From an uncultured Verrucomicrobiota bacterium (GTDB taxonomy: Bacteria > Verrucomicrobiota > Kiritimatiellia > RFP12 > UBA1067): a DNA stretch of 5,564 nt. Positions 1-5,564 of this stretch are shown here, piece by piece (positions within the stretch are counted from its first letter, which is position 1; every line of letters starts with the position of its first letter). The DNA lies in contig CAMZET010000108.1 of the NCBI GenBank assembly GCA_947305825.1, positions 1-5,564 of the forward strand, given 5' to 3'. The notes under the pieces are model-generated. The model saw only the letters and a list, made by a program, of their open reading frames with translations. It did not search any database and was not told where the DNA came from. Made by a program: the position numbers and the translations under genes.

Positions 1-521
1 CGGTCGCGTATGGCGACGGCGAGGTCGGGGTCTTTGAGCGCCTTGGCGACCGGGTCGTCGTATTCGTCGACGAGGACGACGACCTGGCCCGTCTCGCTTT
101 GCGCCGCGAGAGCCGCTATTGCGCGCATGAAATTGTCCGAAGGCAGAAGTTTCTCGTCGTACCCGCTGAAACCGGATAACGATAGGCATTCCCGCACACA
201 CAGGGCAAAGGAGTTGTTGAATTCATCGAGCGACGTCGCCGCAACTTTGCCGAAGTTGAAGGCGAGGACAGGGTATTTCTTCCAGTCGTAGCCGGTCGAA
301 TCGATTGCCAGCCCCTTGAAGAGTTCCCGCCGTCCCTCGAAGATGGCCTTGAACGTCGACATCATGAGCGTCTTGCCGAAGCGGCGCGGACGCGCAATGA
401 AGAAGTATTTGCGGCTGGGGTCGGCAACGAGCGAGTGGAAATACGCGGTCTTGTCCACGTAAATCTGCCCGTCTCGGATGAGAGTGGGGAAATCGCTTGT
501 TGTGACTGCTATAGGCTTCAT
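1..521 (-). CDS. Predicted AAA-ATPase-like protein, N-terminal part (cut by window edge)
   Basis: This is the first 173 residues of a gene that runs off the left edge. The protein begins MKPIAVTTSDFPTLIRDG, followed by YVDKT (residues 21-25), the P-loop segment RPRRFGKTL (44-52) and a Walker B-like strand VVVLVDEYD (147-155). This order is the signature of the 'predicted AAA-ATPase' family (AAA-ATPase_like, Pfam PF09820), whose full members usually run to about 500 residues and often end in a PD-(D/E)XK nuclease-like domain; that part is outside the window. The start is well fixed: an in-frame TAA lies at 542-540 and no other start codon occurs between it and the ATG at 521. There is no Shine-Dalgarno sequence. 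A TATAAT box ends 7 bases before the ATG, so the message is probably leaderless. Its cellular role is not established; families like this are often multicopy and accessory. Family assignment is firm, function is not. Confidence 0.88.
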   Translation of the reverse strand, partial: MKPIAVTTSDFPTLIRDGQIYVDKTAYFHSLVADPSRKYFFIARPRRFGKTLMMSTFKAIFEGRRELFKGLAIDSTGYDWKKYPVLAFNFGKVAATSLDEFNNSFALCVRECLSLSGFSGYDEKLLPSDNFMRAIAALAAQSETGQVVVLVDEYDDPVAKALKDPDLAVAIRD

Positions 522-692
522 GTCGCGTATTATACCAAATTAGCGGCAAATGCGTTTGATGCCAGGCGCGACGACGAAGAAGCCGTCGCCACGCGGCACC
601 GGATTGCTCGACTCACAGCGCAAGCCTCCGCTTGAGGAATAACGCCGAATATTTGCCGAAGCGGCAGATTCCGGCGCGGAAGATGAGTATCG
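522..692. other. Intergenic gap with two small hairpins
   Basis: The 171 bases between the coiled-coil protein gene and the AAA-ATPase-like gene hold no credible gene. Two short perfect inverted repeats are visible: TGCCG-AAG-CGGCA (654-666) and CAAGC-CTCC-GCTTG (621-634), both just downstream of the stop of the gene at 693. Neither is followed by a T-run in the direction of transcription, so they are at best weak terminator or mRNA-end structures. The left end of the gap carries the promoter of the AAA-ATPase-like gene. Confidence 0.45.
528..541 (-). promoter_or_regulatory. Extended -10 promoter for the AAA-ATPase-like gene
   Basis: Read on the minus strand the sequence is AATTTGGTATAATA: a perfect TATAAT hexamer (534-529) preceded by TGG, which is the extended -10 (TGn) arrangement. 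No convincing -35 box is seen about 17 bases upstream, and extended -10 promoters can work without one. Transcription would start at about 521-523, at or next to the ATG at 521, giving a leaderless message. Nearly the same 14 bases occur before the transformylase gene at 5495-5482. Confidence 0.62.
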
Positions 693-2123
693 CTATTTCT
701 TTTTCTCAGCCTCACGCTTGCGGGCGTGGTAATACAATTCGCCGTCGCGGAGGATGCCGTCTATGCGTTTGGCATACGCATCGACTGCCGCCGACGCGCC
801 GCGGCTGCGCTTCTCTTCGAACTCGCGGCGCTGCCGCTCATAATATGCGGCTTCCTCCGCATCCTCTTCGTGCACACGCGATGCGAGAGCGCTCCACTCG
901 CCAGACGTGGCGGCCCTGTACGCCGTCCTGCGATAAATCGTAGTGTAGCCGCGTGGAGTGTCATAAAACGAGGAATAGCCGATTCTCGTAGAAGGATTGG
1001 AGCGCGGAACGTATGTTATACCGTCGACGCCTCGCTTTATCATCGGCCCGTTCCAGAACTTCACCGTCCTTTTGTATTTCTTCAGGCGGAACGCCTCGGT
1101 GCCGTACGATTTCGGCGGAAATTCCTTCTCGACGGCATCGCGGACGTTCTCGATAGAATGCCTGCACCCGAATTCCAGCGTCTCGCATACAATGCGCTTC
1201 GACGAATTCTTCGGAATGAAAACGACATCGAAAACGAGGTCGGCGTATTCGGGTTTCAGTCGGTCGATTGCATTGCGCAGGCCGGCGAAAAAGAGGTCGG
1301 CCGGGTCGCACGGCTCGGTTTTGCTCAAGACGCCCCAAAGGGGCCTCTTCCGCCGCGCATGGTAGTAGACCTTGCCGTCCCTGGCGACAAGGTAGTCCAA
1401 CGACGCGATACGCTTTGAAAAAGTCTCGGCCTCCACTGGTTCCCTATCGCCGCGCTCGTCGATTTTGGCAATCAGAGGAGCGCCATTGGTCGGATATGCC
1501 GCCCAGTATACGCTGTAATCCTTTTCGCCGACTGGCAGCAGGTAGCAGAGTTCTCCTCCCGTCTGTTCGAGGCCGTTGGTGACGGCCTTGCCGAACATGT
1601 CGAACTCGTTTTCGCGGAAGGCATACATGAAGAGCCTGTAGGCGTCCGCCGTTTCATTGCGTTCGCGCTCGGCACGTTTGCGTTCGGCTTCGGCGGCTTC
1701 GCGGGCGGCTTCGGCGGCGGCGCGTTCGGCCTCTTGCGCCGCGCGCAATTTCTCGCGCTCTTCGGCGCGGAGTTTTTCGCGCTCCGCCTCGAGTTTTGCG
1801 GCAGCCTCGCGCTCTGCCGCCGCAAGAGCGCGCTTGTGCTCAAGATGGGAATCCCAGGCCTTGTAGATGAACCAGCACGAAAACAGCAGTCCAAGAAGCA
1901 CTGCGACGTCGAAGACGTTTTTCAGCATCTTGCGGCGCCACATCCTGTGCTTCATGCGCTCGTACATCTGCGCCCGCGTCTCGGAATCGTACACGACGCG
2001 CTGGGGGGAGGGGGGGTCGGGTTTCGCCGTCAGAATCTTGCGCAGACGCTCGTCTCCGGCGCGGCCGCCGCTTACATTCATGTCGTCAATGCCAGAATTG
2101 GACATATTCATTGTTTCTTTCAT
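693..2123 (-). CDS. Single-pass membrane protein with long coiled coil, TolA-like layout, unknown C-terminal domain
   Basis: I do not recognise this 476-residue protein. Residues 1-66 are a polar, probably cytoplasmic stretch ending in a basic patch (RMKHRMWRRK). One hydrophobic segment follows at about 68-88 (FDVAVLLGLLFSCWFIYKAW), predicting N-inside and the rest in the periplasm. Residues 91-157 are almost only Ala, Glu, Arg and Lys, a long coiled coil. A mixed domain follows at 158-415 with four Cys (193, 272, 313, 320), then a second charged helical stretch (416-445) and a Lys-rich end. The motif DGxxYYHARxxR occurs twice (249-260 and 460-471). I chose the ATG at 2123 because it overlaps the nadE stop as ATGA; AUGs at residues 5 and 7 are alternatives, and the reading frame is open further upstream inside nadE but that part overlaps real NadE sequence. 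Anchor, coil and C-terminal domain match the layout of TolA, and exbB/exbD lie two genes upstream, so a link to that energizer is possible. No TonB or TolA C-terminal motif is visible, so function is inference. Confidence 0.82.
   Translation of the reverse strand: MKETMNMSNSGIDDMNVSGGRAGDERLRKILTAKPDPPSPQRVVYDSETRAQMYERMKHRMWRRKMLKNVFDVAVLLGLLFSCWFIYKAWDSHLEHKRALAAAEREAAAKLEAEREKLRAEEREKLRAAQEAERAAAEAAREAAEAERKRAERERNETADAYRLFMYAFRENEFDMFGKAVTNGLEQTGGELCYLLPVGEKDYSVYWAAYPTNGAPLIAKIDERGDREPVEAETFSKRIASLDYLVARDGKVYYHARRKRPLWGVLSKTEPCDPADLFFAGLRNAIDRLKPEYADLVFDVVFIPKNSSKRIVCETLEFGCRHSIENVRDAVEKEFPPKSYGTEAFRLKKYKRTVKFWNGPMIKRGVDGITYVPRSNPSTRIGYSSFYDTPRGYTTIYRRTAYRAATSGEWSALASRVHEEDAEEAAYYERQRREFEEKRSRGASAAVDAYAKRIDGILRDGELYYHARKREAEKKK
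1650..1850 (-). repeat. Low-complexity coding repeat for the coiled coil
   Basis: This stretch is built from repeated short units such as GCGGCTTCGG, TCGCGCTC and GCGTTCGGC on the plus strand, encoding Ala/Glu/Arg-rich heptad-like sequence (for example EREKLRAEEREKLRAA, where EREKLRA is directly repeated). Such DNA can expand or contract by slippage, so the length of the coil may vary between strains. Confidence 0.6.
2003..2016. repeat. G6-A-G7 homopolymer tract inside a gene
   Basis: On the plus strand six G, one A and seven G follow each other. On the coding strand this is C7-T-C6 and encodes the PDPPSP segment (residues 36-40) ahead of the membrane helix of the coiled-coil protein. A one-base slip here would stop translation early or fuse the wrong frame. 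The reading frame is intact as given. Confidence 0.75.
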
Positions 2124-3133
2124 TGCTCTTTTGCAAGCAAATCGCGCGGAAGGTCGGACGGGATGTGCCAGGAAGACGGCGAGAAGTCGAAGTCGAAGAC
2201 CCTTATGCCGTCCGGGGCGCAATTGCGCTTGAAAGCCTGCGAGACGAGGCGCAGGAGGAACTTGTCGAGCGTCCGGGCGATCAAGGCGTCATCATAGGCG
2301 CCGCCGAAACGTTCGCGGGCGGCGGCGAGCAGGTCGGTGCGCTCGAGGCCGTTTACGATGAAGTTCCAGATGAAGAAATCGTGCAGTTCGTATGGGCCGA
2401 GAGCATCTTCGGTGACCTGCCCCTTGACAAGTTCCGGGGAAACCGGCGTATTGACGATATCTACAAGCGCCGCAGCAGCCGGCGAAGAGGCGTTCGCTCC
2501 CGCCCACCAGGAGCAGACCTTGCGCACGACAGTCTTCGGCACGCCGGCATTGACGCCGAACATGCTCATGTGGTCGCCGTTGTAGGTGCACCAGCCGAGC
2601 GCTATTTCGCTCATGTCGCCGGTGCCCAGCACTATGCCGCCGACCATGTTCGCCTTGTCCATCAGGACGAGCGTTCGCATTCTCGCCTGCGCGTTCTCGT
2701 ACGTAACGTCGGGAGTCTTGCCGTCGTGGCCTATGTCGCGGAGGTGGCGGCGGACGCACGGGCGTATGTCGACCGTCTCGAGCGCGAGACCGAGACCTTC
2801 GCAAAGGAGAGCGGCGTTGCCTTTCGTGCGGCGCGACGTCCCGAACCCCGGCATCGTGAAGACGTGAATACCCGACTTCGGCAGTCCTAGGCGTTCATAG
2901 GCGCCGACGGCCACAAGCAGGCAGAGGGCGGAATCCAGCCCGCCGGAGATGCCAATCACGACATCCTTGACGCCGATGCGCTCCAGGCGCGTGGAGAGAG
3001 CTGCAACCTGCACGGCGAACACCTCGCCCGGCTCGCAAGGGAACGGCTCGCTCCACGGCAGCTTCGGAACCCGCTTCCCGAGCGAACCCAAATCCCGCCC
3101 CTCCTTCAAAAGCCTACCGATTCGTCCATCCAT
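2120..3133 (-). CDS. nadE: NAD+ synthetase (synthetase domain only, glutamine-dependent type)
   Basis: NAD synthetase makes NAD+ from deamido-NAD+, ATP and ammonia, the last step of NAD synthesis, in the cytosol. The 337-residue protein has the pyrophosphatase-type P-loop GISGGLDSAL (61-70), MPGFGTS (94-100), DVTYENAQARMRT (142-154), GGIVLGTGDMSEIALGW (165-181), YNGDHMSMFGVNAGVPKT (184-201), GPYELHDFF (246-254) and FKRN (301-304). The YNGDHMS...VPKT block and the C-terminal LHDFF...FKRN part are those of the synthetase half of the large (about 640-680 residue) glutamine-dependent enzymes, not of the short ammonia-dependent E. coli type. The N-terminal glutaminase (nitrilase-fold) domain is absent: only about 55 residues precede the P-loop, and an in-frame TAG lies 15 bases upstream of the ATG. 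The start is supported by GGGAGG at 3146-3141. It follows exbD by 72 bases, and its TGA overlaps the next gene's ATG. The synthetase call is firm; the nitrogen donor is uncertain. Confidence 0.93.
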   Translation of the reverse strand: MDGRIGRLLKEGRDLGSLGKRVPKLPWSEPFPCEPGEVFAVQVAALSTRLERIGVKDVVIGISGGLDSALCLLVAVGAYERLGLPKSGIHVFTMPGFGTSRRTKGNAALLCEGLGLALETVDIRPCVRRHLRDIGHDGKTPDVTYENAQARMRTLVLMDKANMVGGIVLGTGDMSEIALGWCTYNGDHMSMFGVNAGVPKTVVRKVCSWWAGANASSPAAAALVDIVNTPVSPELVKGQVTEDALGPYELHDFFIWNFIVNGLERTDLLAAARERFGGAYDDALIARTLDKFLLRLVSQAFKRNCAPDGIRVFDFDFSPSSWHIPSDLPRDLLAKEQ

Positions 3134-3140
3134 GTCTTTT

Positions 3141-3146
3141 CCTCCC
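3141..3146 (-). promoter_or_regulatory. Strong ribosome binding site of nadE
   Basis: GGGAGG on the minus strand ends 7 bases before the ATG at 3133. It fixes the nadE start and shows that the short form of NadE is translated from its own signal rather than being the tail of a longer protein. Confidence 0.75.
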
Positions 3147-3154
3147 GACTACCG

Positions 3155-3205
3155 ACTCCCACTTTCAACCTTCAACTCCCACCCTCAACCCTCAACTCTC
3201 AACTC
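3155..3205. repeat. Heptamer tandem repeat between exbD and nadE
   Basis: On the plus strand the core is a run of 7-base units of the form NNTCAAC: TTTCAAC (3163-3169), CTTCAAC (3170-3176), then a 6-base TCCCAC, then CCTCAAC (3183-3189), CCTCAAC (3190-3196) and TCTCAAC (3197-3203). ACTCCCAC also occurs twice, 20 bases apart (3155-3162 and 3175-3182). The plus strand has no G from 3155 to 3214, so the transcript of this spacer has no C and is G/A/U only. It fills most of the exbD-nadE gap. Its role is unknown; it is not a coding sequence and there are no unique spacers as in a CRISPR array. Confidence 0.8.
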
Positions 3206-3619
3206 CTACATTTCGTTGGCGGTGGCGAGAGAGAAGTTCCAGACGCCGGCGCCGCGGCAGACATCTATGACCTCGACGAGCGATTCGTAGCTCGTCTCCT
3301 TGTCGGCGCGGATTATCACCGCCTGGCCCGGATAGAACTTCGCAATCTTCGCGAGTTTCGCGCCGAGTTCCGTCAGCGATATTTCGGTGCCGTTCACGCG
3401 CACGGTGCCGTCGCGGGCGATGTTGGCGATGATTTCTCCGGGAAGGCGGTCCGGCTCTTCCGAGGACTTGGCCGACGGCAGCTGGATTGTTATCTCGCTC
3501 TCCCACTGCGAAAAGACGCTCGACGTCACGAAGAAGCAGAGCAGAAGAAAGATGACGTCGAGCATGGACGTCAGCGCGAGCGTCGGGGCCCTGGACTTGC
3601 GCTCACCCGAGAACTTCAT
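3206..3619 (-). CDS. exbD: ExbD/TolR family biopolymer transport protein
   Basis: This 137-residue protein is the small subunit of a proton-motive-force-driven energizer in the inner membrane; with an ExbB/TolQ pentamer it powers a TonB- or TolA-like periplasmic partner. It has a short basic cytoplasmic tail (1-12), one membrane helix at about 16-36 (LTSMLDVIFLLLCFFVTSSVF) with the conserved proton-carrying Asp at residue 21, and a periplasmic domain ending in the family pattern VIDVCRGAGVWNFSLAT. Length is typical. The ATG at 3619 is preceded by the purine-rich GAGGAGAGG and lies inside the 3' end of exbB (17-base overlap), so the two are translationally coupled. ExbD and TolR cannot be told apart from this sequence alone, and no TonB gene is in the window. 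Confidence 0.93.
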   Translation of the reverse strand: MKFSGERKSRAPTLALTSMLDVIFLLLCFFVTSSVFSQWESEITIQLPSAKSSEEPDRLPGEIIANIARDGTVRVNGTEISLTELGAKLAKIAKFYPGQAVIIRADKETSYESLVEVIDVCRGAGVWNFSLATANEM

Positions 3620-4094
3620 TGGCCCTCTCCTCGAGTTCGGCGATGCGGCGCTCGGCGCGGCGGCGGAAAATGGCGTGGAAGAGGAGCGCGGGGATGGCGA
3701 CCACGAGGCCGAAAATCGTGGTGACGATGGCCTGCGAGACGCCCTGCGCGAGCACGACCGGCTTGGCGCCGGCGGTGACGTCGGCGGCGATGCCGCCGAA
3801 CGCCTGGAACATACCGAGCACGGTGCCGAGGAGGCCGACGAGCGGGGCGATTGCCGCGATGTCCGCCAGCCAATCCACGGAAGACGTCAATGCGGCGGCG
3901 ATTCTGGCGCCCTCGGCCGCCGGGTCATTGGACGCCTTCAGGCGGGCTATGCCGTCCTTGAGCACGGCGCCGCGGCGCTGCGCCAGCCAGAGATACAGAA
4001 TCATCGTCAATTCCATGACCGAGAAGAATGCGAGGACCCACATGAGCGGTCCGCCATAGTTCCACGCCTGTTCAAAGGTTATTATCGAGTTCAT
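3603..4094 (-). CDS. exbB: MotA/TolQ/ExbB family proton channel protein
   Basis: The 163-residue protein is the channel subunit that pairs with ExbD. Three membrane segments are visible: about 15-37 (GPLMWVLAFFSVMELTMILYLW), about 78-100 and about 118-142. The second and third carry the conserved family blocks IAPLVGLLGTVLGMFQAF (81-98) and GVSQAIVTTIFGLVVAIPALL (117-137), with the small-residue and Thr positions that line the proton path. It is shorter than E. coli ExbB (244 residues), mainly at the N-terminus and in the cytoplasmic loop, as in many compact homologues. The ATG at 4094 has no clear Shine-Dalgarno sequence. It follows the transformylase gene by 51 bases with no terminator seen, so it may be co-transcribed with it. 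ExbB versus TolQ is undecided. Confidence 0.93.
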   Translation of the reverse strand: MNSIITFEQAWNYGGPLMWVLAFFSVMELTMILYLWLAQRRGAVLKDGIARLKASNDPAAEGARIAAALTSSVDWLADIAAIAPLVGLLGTVLGMFQAFGGIAADVTAGAKPVVLAQGVSQAIVTTIFGLVVAIPALLFHAIFRRRAERRIAELEERANEVLG

Positions 4095-4107
4095 ACCGTT
4101 GGAATGG

Positions 4108-4113
4108 ATTGTA
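4108..4113 (-). promoter_or_regulatory. Possible weak -10 box before exbB
   Basis: TACAAT on the minus strand lies 13 bases before the exbB ATG. No good -35 or TGn extension accompanies it, so it may be chance; if real it would give a leader of only a few bases, fitting the lack of a ribosome binding site at exbB. Confidence 0.25.
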
Positions 4114-4145
4114 TGCTTTCTTTGGTTGAAATGACAGGCCGGCGG

Positions 4146-5444
<1,299 letters not shown>

Positions 5445-5453
5445 CTTTGTACG

Positions 5454-5460
5454 TTCCCTT
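5454..5460 (-). promoter_or_regulatory. Ribosome binding site of the transformylase gene
   Basis: AAGGGAA on the minus strand ends 9 bases before the ATG at 5444. It is a moderate match to AAGGAGG and supports that ATG over the upstream GTG at 5534. Confidence 0.5.
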
Positions 5461-5481
5461 GGGAGTGCTTTGCTGATTACA

Positions 5482-5495
5482 TATTTTACCAAATT
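5482..5495 (-). promoter_or_regulatory. Extended -10 promoter for the transformylase gene and possibly the operon
   Basis: The minus strand reads AATTTGGTAAAATA: a TAAAAT hexamer (5488-5483) with TGG directly before it. It differs in one base from the box at 541-528. No clear -35 hexamer is seen. Transcription would start near 5476, giving a leader of about 30 bases to the ATG at 5444. No promoter this good is seen before exbB, exbD, nadE or the coiled-coil protein gene, so this may serve all five. Confidence 0.55.
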
Positions 5496-5564
5496 TTCGT
5501 CTCCCGTGCTTGACCGGGGTCGCGGCGAAAACACAGCCTCCCATTTTGTCGCAGCAGCTGTTTT

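Noticed and set aside
621..666. Rho-independent terminator after the TolA-like gene
   Set aside because: The two hairpins have 5-base stems and no following U-tract, so I list them only as possible structures in the gap.
726..1418. A 230-codon plus-strand frame opposite the TolA-like gene
   Set aside because: No domain is recognisable, it has no upstream ribosome binding site, and it mirrors a minus-strand gene joined to nadE by an ATGA overlap.
1866..1886. Lipoprotein signal at LFSC in the membrane helix of the TolA-like protein
   Set aside because: The residue before Ser is Phe rather than a small residue and the segment begins about 68 residues into the protein, too far for a signal peptide.
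2124..2222. A longer N-terminus (33 extra residues) for the TolA-like protein, starting at 2222
   Set aside because: It would lie wholly inside the conserved C-terminal part of nadE; the ATG in the ATGA overlap is the simpler start.
3163..3203. Short CRISPR-like array
   Set aside because: The units are contiguous 7-base repeats without unique spacers.
5445..5482. Purine-sensing riboswitch before the transformylase gene
   Set aside because: The predicted leader is only about 30 bases, too short for a purine or guanidine-class aptamer, and no such fold is seen.

Overview
The window is GC-rich bacterial DNA in which every gene I can support lies on the minus strand, so reading order runs from high to low coordinates. 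It holds five complete genes and one gene cut by the left edge. Codons ending in G or C dominate. ExbB/ExbD plus an anchored coiled-coil protein suggest a diderm (two-membraned) bacterium. The predicted AAA-ATPase-like gene at the left edge belongs to a family common in gut Bacteroidota and PVC-group bacteria. Together with the stand-alone AICAR transformylase this makes a PVC-type organism (Kiritimatiellota/Lentisphaerota/Verrucomicrobiota) plausible, but that placement is inference and no marker gene proves it.

Layout from right to left: (1) 5444-4146, a PurH-type protein with only the AICAR transformylase domain, behind an extended -10 promoter-like box at 5495-5482. (2) 4094-3603 exbB and 3619-3206 exbD, overlapping by 17 bases, a proton-driven energizer of the ExbB/ExbD or TolQ/TolR type. 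(3) 3205-3134, a gap with a G-free (on +) heptamer tandem repeat. (4) 3133-2120, a NAD synthetase that resembles the synthetase half of the large glutamine-dependent enzymes but has no glutaminase domain. (5) 2123-693, starting inside the nadE stop codon (ATGA), an unrecognised 476-residue protein with one membrane segment, a long Ala/Glu/Arg coiled coil and a C-terminal domain, laid out like TolA. (6) 692-522, a gap with two small hairpins and a strong extended -10 box. (7) 521-1, the N-terminal 173 residues of a predicted AAA-ATPase-like protein, apparently read from a leaderless transcript.

Genes 1 to 5 are tightly spaced (51, -17, 72 and -4 bases) and could form one operon. It would mix nucleotide and cofactor synthesis (purine and NAD) with a cell-envelope energizer and a possible periplasm-spanning partner. 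The last gene has its own promoter and is probably a separate, accessory unit.

The points most worth a second look are the two enzymes that lack their usual partner domains, the TolA-like protein downstream of exbBD with a duplicated YYHAR motif, the 14-base promoter box shared by two genes, and the heptamer repeat between exbD and nadE.
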